Positions 21,881-30,952 of a DNA stretch of 37,454 bases are shown here, piece by piece. Every line of letters starts with the position of its first letter. The first letter of the stretch is position 1. Position numbers and translations under genes: made by a program. This stretch comes from Bradyrhizobium sp. 21 (GTDB taxonomy: Bacteria > Pseudomonadota > Alphaproteobacteria > Rhizobiales > Xanthobacteraceae). The notes beneath the pieces were generated by a model. That model saw nothing but the letters and a program-made list of their open reading frames with translations, was not told the DNA's origin and ran no database searches. The stretch lies in the NCBI RefSeq assembly GCF_023073335.1, contig NZ_JADPJG010000006.1, positions 239,773 to 277,226 on the forward strand, read 5' to 3'.

Positions 21881-23125
21881 ATGTCAGCCACGCCCCGCCT
21901 TCCCGACACTTTCAACCGCCTCGCCTGGTCCAATCTCGCGGCGCAATCGGCCGAGCAGATCGCGCTGGCCGCCGCCCCGATGGTCGCCGTGCTGACGCTC
22001 GGCGTGGCCGAGGGCCAGACCGGACTGCTGCAGACCGCCCTCACGCTGCCCTTCGTGCTGTTCGCCATTCCGGCCGGCCTGCTCGCCGACCGCATCTCCC
22101 GCCGTTCGCTGATGGCGGGCGCCGAGGCATTGCGGGCCGTCGCGCTCGCAGCGATCGTGCTGCTGCTCGCGCTCGGCGCGCTTAATCTTTCGCTGCTGGC
22201 GCTGCTCGGCTTCGCTGCAGTGTGCGGCACCGTCGTCTACAGCGTGGCGGCGCCGGCGCTGGTGCCCTCGCTGGTGAGGTCGGACCTCCTGCCGGCGGCC
22301 AATGCCCGCATCGAGCTCGCACGCACCATCGCCTTCGCCAGCGGGCCTGCGCTCGGCGGCGTGCTGGTGGGCTGGTGGGGCGCGAGCCCGGCCTTCGGCT
22401 TTGCGGCGGCGCTCTCGGCCATTGCGGTCGTGCTGCTCTCCGGCATCTACGAGCCCGCACGCGCGCCTTCGCCGCGGCGGCATCCGTTCCAGGACATCCG
22501 GGAGGGCGCGGCCTTTGTGTTTCACCATCCGCTGCTGCGGCCGGTGTTCATCACCCAGTTCATCTTCAACACCGGCTGGTTCCTGCAGATCGCCGTGTTC
22601 GTGCCCTACGCCGTGCGCCATCTCGGCCTGTCGGCGACCGGTGTCGGCGCCGTGCTGACGATGTACGGAATCGGCATGGTGATCGGCGCGCTGTTCGCCA
22701 CGCGCGTGATGAAGCGCATCGCCTTCGGCACGGTGGTCGGCCTCGGCCCGGTCACGGGCTTCGCCGCCTCTGTCGTGATGGCGCTGACAGTGCTGATCCC
22801 CTCCCCCTGGCTCGCTGCCTTGAGCTTCTTCCTGCTCGGCGTCGGACCAATACTCTGGGTGATCTCGACCACGACGCTGCGCCAGTCGGTGACGCCGCCG
22901 CGCCTGTTGGGACGGGTCTCCGCCATCAACATCATGAGCTACGGCGCCCGCCCGCTCGGCTCGGCGCTGGGCGCGATCGTCGGCGGCCTCTGGAGCGCGG
23001 AAGCGTGCCTGTATCTCGCGGCGGGCGTATTCGGCGTGCAGGCGCTGGTGATCTGGCTGTCACCCGCGGTGGCGCTGGATCGGCAGCCGAAAATGGTGGG
23101 CGATGAGGCGGCGGTGAGGTGTTAG
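21881..23125 (+). CDS. MFS transporter, MFS_3/EntS-like
   Basis: The 414-residue product has about twelve membrane helices and the MFS motif A as GLLADRISRRS at residues 66-76. The C-half has LGVGPILWVISTTTLRQSVTPP and a second short motif, typical of the EntS-like group (enterobactin exporter relatives) and some drug exporters. ATG 21881 follows AGGAT. No siderophore gene is nearby, so the substrate is unknown. It runs divergently from mntH and converges with the cyclase gene. Confidence 0.9.
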   Translation: MSATPRLPDTFNRLAWSNLAAQSAEQIALAAAPMVAVLTLGVAEGQTGLLQTALTLPFVLFAIPAGLLADRISRRSLMAGAEALRAVALAAIVLLLALGALNLSLLALLGFAAVCGTVVYSVAAPALVPSLVRSDLLPAANARIELARTIAFASGPALGGVLVGWWGASPAFGFAAALSAIAVVLLSGIYEPARAPSPRRHPFQDIREGAAFVFHHPLLRPVFITQFIFNTGWFLQIAVFVPYAVRHLGLSATGVGAVLTMYGIGMVIGALFATRVMKRIAFGTVVGLGPVTGFAASVVMALTVLIPSPWLAALSFFLLGVGPILWVISTTTLRQSVTPPRLLGRVSAINIMSYGARPLGSALGAIVGGLWSAEACLYLAAGVFGVQALVIWLSPAVALDRQPKMVGDEAAVRC

Positions 23126-23152
23126 CCCGTCCGCGTCATTGGAACAGCCGGC

Positions 23153-24412
23153 CTACCCCGTCAGATACCGCTCGTAGCTTCCCGTCACCGGCTCGCTCGC
23201 GTCAACTTCCGGATCGAGCGTGTAAAGATCCTGCGCGCGGCCGATGCCGCGCAGCGCGTAGCGGCCGGTGGAGACAAGGTAGCGGCGGCCGGCGGCGTCG
23301 AGGCCCTTGTAGAACTCGGACGACGCCAGCAGCTCGCGATCGACCGAACGGCTCATCGAGGCGATGCGGCTGACCTCGTTCACGGTCGGACCGACCACGG
23401 TGAAATCAAGCCGGTCCTCGCTGCCGATATTGCCGTAAAAGACCTCGCCGACATGCAGGCCGATATAGGCGGAGGTGGTGGGACGGCCCTCGGCGCCCCG
23501 CCGCAGGTTCAGCGCCGCGACGTTCTTGCGGAACAAATGCTCGGCGCGCAACGCCGCGCGGCGGGCATGCGCCATGTCCTCGCCGGTGAACATCGCGAGC
23601 ACGCCGTCGCCGATCAGCTTCAGCACGTCGCCACCGGCGTCGTGGATCGCATCGATCACGGCCTGCGCATAGTCGTTCAGGAACGGGATGATCTCGTCGG
23701 GGCCGATGCTCTCGCTGATGCCGGTCGAGCCGCGCAGATCGGAATACCAGAGCACGGCGTTGATGCGCTCGGTGACGCCGCGCGAGATACGTCCGCTCAA
23801 GACCTGCTCTGACGCATCGCGGCCGAGATAGACGCGGCCGAGCGTGCGCGCGATGTCGACCTGTTGCGCCGACTTGATCGCAAGCCCCAGCACCGGCACG
23901 AGATCGCGCAGCGCGGCGAGCTCGGCGTCGCTAAAGCCAACCTCGCGTCGCGTTGTCCAGGAGGAGTAGAGGCAGTCCATCTGCCCGAGTGCTCCGGTCT
24001 CCCCGAAGCGGTGCACAAAGGCGAGGAAATGGCGGTGACCCGTTTCGGCGAGCTCGCCGATTTGAGAAAAATCGAGCGAGGGCGCGTCGGCAAGGTCGAT
24101 CACCATCTCGTCGTGACCATGCTCGAGCAAATGATAGAACACCGAGCGGCGCCAATTGTTGGCCGCGTCGCCCTCGGCCGTCGAGCCGTATTCGACGACG
24201 TCGCTCTCGTTGGTCGGCGTATCGCTCCAGCGGAAGGCGCGTCCCTCGTAGATCGGGTGCAGCGTATCAATGACGACAAGCCCACGGGAGAGTTCCAGCC
24301 CCTCGGCGCGGCAGCGCTCGCAGAAGCCGCGCAGCAGTTCGGGTTCGGGCAGGCCGGTGAGTCCCTGGCGGGCCAACCAGTTCATCAGCGCAAGGCGCGA
24401 GGTCGATTGCAT
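23153..24412 (-). CDS. Class III adenylate/guanylate cyclase
   Basis: The 419-residue soluble protein has an N-terminal region of about 195 residues without a domain I can name and a C-terminal class III cyclase domain. The metal aspartates are Asp225 in LWYSDLRGST and Asp269 in KLIGDGVLAMF. The transition-state Asn345 and Arg349 are in PTVNEVSRIAS. Pro342 occupies the position where typical enzymes have the Asp that selects adenine, so specificity is uncertain; this variant occurs in other rhizobial cyclases. No membrane segment or signal is seen. The product is presumably cAMP, from sequence family only. Its start is ATG 24412; the 163-base gap to the divergent MFS gene holds both promoters. 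Confidence 0.88.
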   Translation of the reverse strand: MQSTSRLALMNWLARQGLTGLPEPELLRGFCERCRAEGLELSRGLVVIDTLHPIYEGRAFRWSDTPTNESDVVEYGSTAEGDAANNWRRSVFYHLLEHGHDEMVIDLADAPSLDFSQIGELAETGHRHFLAFVHRFGETGALGQMDCLYSSWTTRREVGFSDAELAALRDLVPVLGLAIKSAQQVDIARTLGRVYLGRDASEQVLSGRISRGVTERINAVLWYSDLRGSTGISESIGPDEIIPFLNDYAQAVIDAIHDAGGDVLKLIGDGVLAMFTGEDMAHARRAALRAEHLFRKNVAALNLRRGAEGRPTTSAYIGLHVGEVFYGNIGSEDRLDFTVVGPTVNEVSRIASMSRSVDRELLASSEFYKGLDAAGRRYLVSTGRYALRGIGRAQDLYTLDPEVDASEPVTGSYERYLTG

Positions 24413-24575
24413 GCGCCATTATGCCGTGCATTCGTGACGAGCGAAAGGCGGGGCGCGGACCTTGCGTCAAGGCTTCCACCCGCTGTAGGTCGCATATGTC
24501 GCGGACGCTGTTGACGCGCTCCCGCCTCGGGCGGCAAATGCGAATGATGACACCGCCGATCAGAAATACCGGCAT

Positions 24576-25733
24576 ATGACCCAGCGCCAGCTTCCGATCA
24601 TCATGGCGCTCGGTACCACGCAGACCTTGGCCTGGGCCTCGAGCTACTATCTGCCGGCGCTGCTCGCCGATCCCATGGCGCGCGATCTCGGCATTTCCTC
24701 CAACTGGGTCTTTGGCGCGTTCTCGGCCGCGCTGGTGATCTCGGCGATGCTCGGTCCGCGCATCGGGCGGCAGATCGATCTCGTCGGCGGCCGGCAGGTG
24801 CTCTCGGTCTCGAACCTGACCATCGCGGCCGGCCTCGTCCTGCTCGGTCTCTCGCAATCGGTGGCGGTGATGGCGGTTGCCTGGCTGGTGCTCGGCATCG
24901 GCATGGCGATGGGGCTCTACGACGCCGCCTTCGCGGCCCTCGGCCGCATCTACGGCACCGAGGCGCGCAGGCCCATCACCGGCATCACGCTGATGGCGGG
25001 CTTTGCCTCGACCATCGGCTGGCCGCTCACCGCCTGGGGGCTGTCGCATTTCGGCTGGCGCGAGACCTGCTTTGCCTGGGCGGCGGCCAACATCCTGATC
25101 GGTCTGCCGCTCAATTTCTTTATGCTGCCGGCGATCAAGGGCGCCAAGCAGGCCGCGGCGACGGCCGAAAAGCCGCATGTCCCGCTCGACCGCACCATGG
25201 TGCTGCTCGCCTTCGTCTTCGCCGCGGTGTGGACCGTCACCGGCGCGATGGCTGTCCATTTCCCGCGCCTGCTGGAGGCAACGGGCGCAACGCATGTCGA
25301 GGCGATCGCGGCCGGCGCGCTGATCGGCCCGGCCCAGGTGGCCGCGCGTATTCTCGAAGCGGGTTTTCTGAGCCGTTTCCACCCGCTGTGGTCGACGCGT
25401 CTGGCCTGCCTCACCCATCCGCTCGGCGCGGCCGTCCTCGCGATCCTCGGCGCTCCCGCCGCAAGCGCGTTTGCGCTGCTCCACGGCTCGGGCAACGGCA
25501 TTTTGACGATTGCGCGCGGGACGCTGCCGCTGTCGATCTTCGGCCCCAAGGATTTTGGCTATCGCCTCGGCATCATCGGCGCGCCGGCACGGATGGCGCA
25601 GGCGGTGGCGCCGCTGGCCTTCGGCCTGCTGATCGACGTCATGGGAGCCAAGGTGCTGATCGTGTCATCGGCGCTCAGCCTCTCGGCGCTGGCCGCGCTG
25701 TTCCTGATCCGCGCGGAACCGCGGCCGGATTGA
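24576..25733 (+). CDS. MFS transporter
   Basis: The 385-residue product has about twelve membrane helices. Motif A appears as GPRIGRQIDLVGGR near residues 60-73, and LGIGMAMGLYDAAFAALGRI lies in the fourth helix. The loop GAKQAAATAEKPHVPLDRT marks the middle. It is distinct from the MFS_3 transporter encoded at 21881. ATG 24576 has no strong ribosome site (GGCAT before it), yet no better start is seen. No substrate can be proposed from context. Confidence 0.85.
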   Translation: MTQRQLPIIMALGTTQTLAWASSYYLPALLADPMARDLGISSNWVFGAFSAALVISAMLGPRIGRQIDLVGGRQVLSVSNLTIAAGLVLLGLSQSVAVMAVAWLVLGIGMAMGLYDAAFAALGRIYGTEARRPITGITLMAGFASTIGWPLTAWGLSHFGWRETCFAWAAANILIGLPLNFFMLPAIKGAKQAAATAEKPHVPLDRTMVLLAFVFAAVWTVTGAMAVHFPRLLEATGATHVEAIAAGALIGPAQVAARILEAGFLSRFHPLWSTRLACLTHPLGAAVLAILGAPAASAFALLHGSGNGILTIARGTLPLSIFGPKDFGYRLGIIGAPARMAQAVAPLAFGLLIDVMGAKVLIVSSALSLSALAALFLIRAEPRPD

Positions 25734-25764
25734 CCGGGCCGGAGCTTTCGCGCACAAGCGGAGC

Positions 25765-25953
25765 ATGAGCGAAGACACAAGCCCGCCCCGCACATTCAAA
25801 GGCCTCTTGCGTTGGGCGACCACGCCGCCGCAGGCTTGGGGCGTCTATCTCCTCGCCATCATCCTGGTCTGGCTGATCTCGTTCTATGCCGGGTCACTGA
25901 AGCCGAAGAAGACGCCGGAGGGCGGGCCACCGCCGGTCGCGGCGCCCCGCTGA
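25765..25953 (+). CDS. Small single-span membrane protein
   Basis: The 62-residue product has a basic N-terminal part, one hydrophobic helix (VYLLAIILVWLISFYAG, residues about 27-43) and a Pro/Lys-rich tail. GCGGAG lies just before the ATG. It starts 32 bases after the MFS gene stop on the same strand and may be co-transcribed. No family is recognised. Clean ribosome site and typical membrane-protein composition support it. Confidence 0.72.
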   Translation: MSEDTSPPRTFKGLLRWATTPPQAWGVYLLAIILVWLISFYAGSLKPKKTPEGGPPPVAAPR

Positions 25954-25975
25954 TGCATGATCCGGCCGTCGCGCC

Positions 25976-28060
25976 TTAGGCGGCCCGGACGTCCTCGACA
26001 AAGCTGCCCACTTCGCTCGTCAGTTGCTCGGCCTGCCGCGACAAGCCGTCTGCAGCACTCAGCACCTCGGTCGCCGCGACGCCCGTTTCCGTTGCCGCCT
26101 TGCTCACACCACTGATGTTCGCCGTCACGTCCTTCACCGATTGCGACGTCTGCTGAACGTTGCGGGCGATTTCCGCCGTCGCCACGCCTTGTGCCTGGAC
26201 TGCCGTCGCGATCACGTTCGAGATCGAGCTGACCTCTTCGATCGTCCCGGCAATTGCGCGGATCGCGTCGACAGCCTCCTTGGTGGCGGTCTGAATTTGC
26301 GCGATCTGGGCCCCGATCTCCGCAGTCGCCGCTCCCGTCTGGGTCGCCAGCATCTTCACCTCGGAGGCGACCACGGCAAAGCCTCGTCCGGCATCTCCGG
26401 CCCGCGCCGCCTCGATCGTCGCATTCAAGGCCAGCAAATTGGTTTGAGCGGCGATGGCCTGGATCAAGGTCACCACCGTCCCGATCTTCTCGGCGCCCTC
26501 GGCCAATGTCTGCACGATCTTGTCGGTCCGCTGCGCATCGGCCACCGCCCGGCCGGTGATCGTCGAGGATTGCGCGACCTGGCGGCTGATCTCGCTGATC
26601 GATGCCGTCAGTTCCTCGGCCGCAGAGGCGACCGTGCTCGCGCCCACGCTCGCCTCCTCAGCCGCCGCCGCGACCGTTGTCGCCTGCCCCTTGGTCTGCG
26701 TCGCGGTCGAGGACATCGATCGCGCCGTGGTCTCGAGCTCGGTCGCCCCCGACGCCAGCAGCGCCACCATGGCCCCCGCCTTGGTCTCGAAATCGCGAAC
26801 CAGGCCTTCGAGACGCGCAGCGCGCTTCTCCTTGACGATCCGGTCGGCGGCCTGCTCTCCAGCCAGTCGATTGGTGGTGGCCATGGCCTCCTTGAACACC
26901 TGCACCGCGAGCGCCATGCCGCCGATCTCATCCTTGCGGGCGGCAAATGGCACCTCGGCCTCCTCGTTGCGGGCAAGCCGGGCCATGACCTCCGACAGCT
27001 TCGAGATTGGCGTGAGCAGATGGCGCACGAGCAGCAGCGATGATGCTGCGGACAATCCCAGAACGACCAGAATGGCCGCGCCGGCGAACAAGATGCCCCC
27101 GAACCCATTGGCTTCGTCCTGCTCGGCCACGGCCTGCGCGTCGCGAAGGGCGGCATCGCGGATACCCAGCAGCGAAGCGTTCGCGCCCGTGGCGGACTTG
27201 CGCCATTCGTCCACCGACACCTCGTAAGAGGTGCCGTTGAACGCGGCCCTGGTCAGTCCGTCGCGCAGCGGCTTGTCCGAACCGAAATAGCGATCCCTGG
27301 CGGTGCCGACGCTGGCCCGCGTGTTCTTGGGCGCGTGAACGTCATCGCCGCGGTCGACGATCTCAACCCAAAGCCGCGCCATCTGGCCGTTCGCAGCACT
27401 GAGTTCGTCCCGCTCCGCCAATGTGGCCGGACGGCCTGAGGTCACGAGCCCCGAAATCAACAGCGAGACCTGGCCGGCGGTCTGCCGGATCACCCAGCCC
27501 TTCTGCGCGACATCGAGCAGGTTGCCCGCGGTGGTGCTCAGCCGCATCGTCGCCTTGATGCCGGACTCCAGCAGTTCATTCAGGCTCGCCATGGCCTCGG
27601 CGTAGTCTCGCATGGCCTTGGCCGCTATGCCCGCCGGGCGCTCGTTCAGCGGCTTCTGCCAATAGGAAGCGGCCTCCTCACGCGCGGCCGCAATCTTCGA
27701 TGCGGCCGCCTTGACCCGCTGGGTCAAGTCAGCGTCACCGCGGGCAAGCGTCTCCAGTTTTGTCAGTGCCTCGTCGCTCGTTCGGCGATTGTCGGCAAAC
27801 TCCTTGAGCACCGCATCATCCGCCGCGGATTTCCCGAGCAACGCCCGATTGACGGGACCCCGCTCGATGGTCAGGTTGCCGACGGCATCGAAGCCGGCGG
27901 CCAGGCGGGTCTCCAGGGCGTGCGCCGCGATGGCGTTCTGGTAAGCGCTCCAGCGTTCGCTCAGTTGAAGACCTGAGGTCAGTACGACGACGCCTGACAT
28001 CAGGGCCGCGATGGCAATTCCCGACTGCTTGATAGACACGCGCCAGCCCCTCATTCGCAT
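25976..28060 (-). CDS. Methyl-accepting chemotaxis protein
   Basis: A 694-residue receptor. A transmembrane helix near residues 12-31 and a second near 325-345 bracket a large periplasmic domain of about 290 residues that is mostly helical; it resembles NIT-like or four-helix sensors but I cannot assign it. A HAMP domain follows (about 346-400: [41 protein letters not shown]), then the cytoplasmic signalling domain. The signalling tip is canonical: [36 protein letters not shown]. No C-terminal CheR-binding pentapeptide is visible. Start ATG 28060 (ATG 28054 also possible). It is an orphan, with no che genes nearby. Confidence 0.93.
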   Translation of the reverse strand: MRMRGWRVSIKQSGIAIAALMSGVVVLTSGLQLSERWSAYQNAIAAHALETRLAAGFDAVGNLTIERGPVNRALLGKSAADDAVLKEFADNRRTSDEALTKLETLARGDADLTQRVKAAASKIAAAREEAASYWQKPLNERPAGIAAKAMRDYAEAMASLNELLESGIKATMRLSTTAGNLLDVAQKGWVIRQTAGQVSLLISGLVTSGRPATLAERDELSAANGQMARLWVEIVDRGDDVHAPKNTRASVGTARDRYFGSDKPLRDGLTRAAFNGTSYEVSVDEWRKSATGANASLLGIRDAALRDAQAVAEQDEANGFGGILFAGAAILVVLGLSAASSLLLVRHLLTPISKLSEVMARLARNEEAEVPFAARKDEIGGMALAVQVFKEAMATTNRLAGEQAADRIVKEKRAARLEGLVRDFETKAGAMVALLASGATELETTARSMSSTATQTKGQATTVAAAAEEASVGASTVASAAEELTASISEISRQVAQSSTITGRAVADAQRTDKIVQTLAEGAEKIGTVVTLIQAIAAQTNLLALNATIEAARAGDAGRGFAVVASEVKMLATQTGAATAEIGAQIAQIQTATKEAVDAIRAIAGTIEEVSSISNVIATAVQAQGVATAEIARNVQQTSQSVKDVTANISGVSKAATETGVAATEVLSAADGLSRQAEQLTSEVGSFVEDVRAA

Positions 28061-28118
28061 TCAAGCCCGGAAGGTGGGGCCCGGCGCTCGCCGGTCCTCA
28101 CGCCGCCCGCGCGTCCCC

Positions 28119-28832
28119 TCATTTCAGTTCGAATTCGACAAGCTCGACGGTCGATGTCCCCGTGTTTCGCACCGTCCGTACCGGGCCGGTGTTTTGCCAC
28201 GCGAAATCACCGTATTTCAGGTTGAGCTTGTGGTCCGGCTTGCCCTGCACGCCTTCGACCAGCACGCCACCCTTCACCACGATGCGCACGCCGGGCGCCG
28301 CCTGCTGCATCGGCGGCGCAACCTCGCCCGGCGGCAGGATCAACCGCCAGGCCTGCACGCGGTGGTTATCCATGACCGACACATAAGGCTCGGGGCGAGC
28401 TAGCGGTGAAAAGCGGCCCGGCTGCGAGTCGAACAGCTCGAAGCCCATGATCCGGAAATCGCTGGAGCCGACATTGGCAACCTGGTGCACAATCGGCTGC
28501 TTCGTGTAGTTGGTGAAGAGCACTTCGCCGACCTTGCGCGGCGTGATGACGGGTTTGCCGCCGAGCGGGGTCCCCTCCGCATCCGAGACGGCCATGTACA
28601 CCTGCGCGAAGTCTCTCGTATGCCGGTGATAGGCCGCGATCTGTCCGGGCGGGATCGTGACATTCATGAACTGCAGATATTCGTTGCTGAACGTCTGATC
28701 GTGAAAGCTCGCAAACTCGACGGGAACGATCTCGGGATCGGAGGCGGCGCTCACGCGCCGCGGCAGTGCAGTCGCTCCAAGCACCGCGCAACAACCGCAC
28801 AAGAACTGACGCCGCCCCATCGCATTCCGCAT
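28119..28832 (-). CDS. Tat-exported cupin-domain protein
   Basis: The 237-residue product from ATG 28832 (after AAGGAT) has a twin-arginine type signal: GRRQFLCGCCAVLGATALPR, then RRVSA. ATG 28820 is an alternative. Two cupin-like halves follow: the first has TIPPGQIAAYHRHTRDFAQVY, with metal-type His residues; the second has ILPPGEVAPPMQQAAPGVRI, where the His cluster is absent. Likely a periplasmic small-molecule binding or enzyme domain. The gap of 58 bases from the chemoreceptor start suggests the cupin gene comes first in a short same-direction run. Confidence 0.82.
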   Translation of the reverse strand: MRNAMGRRQFLCGCCAVLGATALPRRVSAASDPEIVPVEFASFHDQTFSNEYLQFMNVTIPPGQIAAYHRHTRDFAQVYMAVSDAEGTPLGGKPVITPRKVGEVLFTNYTKQPIVHQVANVGSSDFRIMGFELFDSQPGRFSPLARPEPYVSVMDNHRVQAWRLILPPGEVAPPMQQAAPGVRIVVKGGVLVEGVQGKPDHKLNLKYGDFAWQNTGPVRTVRNTGTSTVELVEFELK

Positions 28833-29068
28833 ATCCTTGCCGCCCTTTGAATTATGCACGCCAGCATGCATATGGGCCGACTCTTTAAAGTACGCTTAAG
28901 TGAAGGCCTGTGCGGGATTTCAGAGAACGCATGGCCGGTCTCTTCGAACGACATTCCTGTTCGATCATCGATGCCGAAACTATGGGCACAACAATAACCA
29001 CGCTCCGCATCCACCCGCCTCGGCCTGCACGAATTGCGGCAAGCGGACGTCGCGCTGGGCCGAGTTGA

Positions 29069-29947
29069 TCACATCGCCTTCGTCTCGCCGGTCGCAATCC
29101 AGATTCCGGCGAAGACCGCGATCAACCCGATCAGGAGATTTGGCGTGATCGGCTCGCCGATCAGCAGCGCGGCGAGCAAGGTGGCGGCGATGGGGTTGAC
29201 CGTCATCGTATTGGCGACACGGGTCGGAGTTGCCCTCGCCAGCGCCATGACCCAGAGGATGAAGGCGAGCGCGCCGCCGCCAATGCCGAGATAGACGCCG
29301 GCAACCCACTGCGCGCTCGTGAAGTGATCGAGCGCCGCGAAACTGCCTTTCATCAGGCCCGCCAGCACCAGCACGGCGGCACCCGCGCCCATGCCGATCG
29401 TGAGAAAGCCGAGCGGGCTGGAGCGCTGCATCAGCGGTCGCGACAGCACGTTGTAGAACGCCATGCAGAACACGGCGCCGGTCATGATCATCTCGCCGCG
29501 CCAGGCGCCCGGCGGGCTCTGCGCCAAGCCTGCGGCCAGTGCTCCCGCCACGCCGAGCACCGCGATGCCGACACCAACGACCTTGCGCGCGGTCAGCCGC
29601 TCGACGCCGAGGATCGCGCCGACCACCATGGTGTGGAGCGGCAGCGTCGCCAGCGCGAGGCTGGCGCGCGCCGCGGTCGTGTAGGACACCGCGATGTTGT
29701 AGAGGATGAAGAACAGGCCGAAGAAGCAGACGCCGAGCAGCATCACCGCCGGCCAGTCCGACCGCTGCGGCCAGCGCACGCGGAGCATCAGCGCACACGG
29801 GAGGAGGCAGAGAAACCCGATCCCCCAGCGCAGGATCGCGAGCAGGATCGGATCGGCGCCGCCTACGAGATAGCGGGTGATCGCCGCGGCGGTGCCGCCG
29901 AGACTGCTCGACACCAGTGCGATCGCAACCCCGGCCCACTCGCCCAC
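29069..29947 (-). CDS. EamA/DMT-family permease
   Basis: The 292-residue protein has about ten membrane helices in two repeated EamA halves. The second ends LLAALLIGEPITPNLLIGLIAVFAGIW, with the GEPIT motif typical of EamA exporters; the first has LPLHTMVVGAILGVERLTARK. Start ATG 29947. Members export metabolites such as amino acids; no substrate can be named. It is followed by a 236-base gap before the cupin start. Confidence 0.92.
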   Translation of the reverse strand: MGEWAGVAIALVSSSLGGTAAAITRYLVGGADPILLAILRWGIGFLCLLPCALMLRVRWPQRSDWPAVMLLGVCFFGLFFILYNIAVSYTTAARASLALATLPLHTMVVGAILGVERLTARKVVGVGIAVLGVAGALAAGLAQSPPGAWRGEMIMTGAVFCMAFYNVLSRPLMQRSSPLGFLTIGMGAGAAVLVLAGLMKGSFAALDHFTSAQWVAGVYLGIGGGALAFILWVMALARATPTRVANTMTVNPIAATLLAALLIGEPITPNLLIGLIAVFAGIWIATGETKAM

Positions 29948-30030
29948 GATCGTCTCCCGCCCCGGAGCTTTGCGCAGCGCCTAGCACGACGCTGCTGCCA
30001 CCCTAGTGGCAACAGGGGCGTTCCGGGAAG

Positions 30031-30858
30031 CTAGTCGTAAAACTCCGGTGCCATCTTCTGGCTGTCGCGCTGGGCCTTGTCGTGGTTGATCCAGAGCTGC
30101 GCCTTGTCCTTGGTCAGCGTGTCGGCGATCTTCTGCATCGAGGCCGCGCTCTGGTCCTTGCTGGCGTTCATGCTGGGCACCCGGCGGTTGTCCCAATTGT
30201 CCTTGAAGTGCACCGCATCGCCGGACAGCACCACTGCGCCGGTCTTCGGCAGCTTCACCAGCAGCGACTGGTGTCCCGGCGTATGGCCGGGCGTCGACAG
30301 GATGGTGACGCTGCCGTCGCCGAACACATCCTTGTCGCCCGACAGTAGCTCGACGGGATGTGACGGCTTGAAGCGCGGCTCGTTGTTGGCGCCCGGCCAG
30401 TCATACTCGGCCTTCTGCACGTAGAGCGTGGCCTGCGGGAACAGCTCGACATTGCCGGTGTGGTCGGGATGGGTGTGCGAGACCGCCATCGCCTTGACGT
30501 CACCGGGCTTGATGCCGAGCTGTTCGAGCTGGGCGGCAAGGGTCTTCGGCCTTCGCCAGGTGACGGCCTTGGGATCGGCGGGCGGCAAGCCATTTGGCAT
30601 GGCCGCAACGGAATCGGCGATTCCGGTGTCCCACAGGAACCAGCCTTTGGTGTGCTTGATGAGATAGCAGCTGTCGACGAAGTCCATCGTCTTGCCCTCG
30701 TTCAGGCCCGGCGTCCAGCGCGAGATGTCGCCGGCGGTGCCCTCACCGCAATTGAGGACGTAGAGCTTTTCGACACCGGTCTTTTCCGACTGCGCCAGCG
30801 CCGCAGCGCCGGAGAGAGCCAGTGCAGCGATGGCGAGAGCGAGCTTGATCCTTGGCAT
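30031..30858 (-). CDS. Exported metallo-beta-lactamase fold protein, N-acyl homoserine lactonase-like
   Basis: The 275-residue product from ATG 30858 (AGGGAG ten bases upstream) has an N-terminal signal (MPRIKLALAIAALALSGAAALA). The metal site is complete: HTHPDH in AVSHTHPDHTGN, His in TPGHTPGHQ, Asp in VVLSGDAVHF and His in LWINHDKAQ. The segment order fits the AttM/AiiA-like lactonase family that opens acyl-homoserine lactones. The signal peptide makes it extracytoplasmic, which is not usual for the classic cytoplasmic lactonases. Another hydrolase substrate is possible. An in-frame ATG at 30882 or 30897 is less attractive. Confidence 0.87.
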   Translation of the reverse strand: MPRIKLALAIAALALSGAAALAQSEKTGVEKLYVLNCGEGTAGDISRWTPGLNEGKTMDFVDSCYLIKHTKGWFLWDTGIADSVAAMPNGLPPADPKAVTWRRPKTLAAQLEQLGIKPGDVKAMAVSHTHPDHTGNVELFPQATLYVQKAEYDWPGANNEPRFKPSHPVELLSGDKDVFGDGSVTILSTPGHTPGHQSLLVKLPKTGAVVLSGDAVHFKDNWDNRRVPSMNASKDQSAASMQKIADTLTKDKAQLWINHDKAQRDSQKMAPEFYD

Positions 30859-30952
30859 CTTTTGTTTCTCCCTTGCAGCCATGTCCTTTTCAGCCATGTC
30901 GGCTGTGACCGAGGATCAACCCCGGCCCGTTCGCAGAATTCCGTAAGCCGCG

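Noticed and set aside
24413..24575. A MerR-type long-spacer promoter between the cyclase and MFS genes
   Set aside because: Only a 4-bp dyad (CCTT-GCGTC-AAGG) is seen, with no matching -35/-10 pair; too weak to list.
24267..25484. A 405-codon minus-strand frame opposite the MFS gene
   Set aside because: Composition is typical of an antisense shadow (Arg/His/Gly-rich), and the plus-strand frame is a clear membrane transporter.
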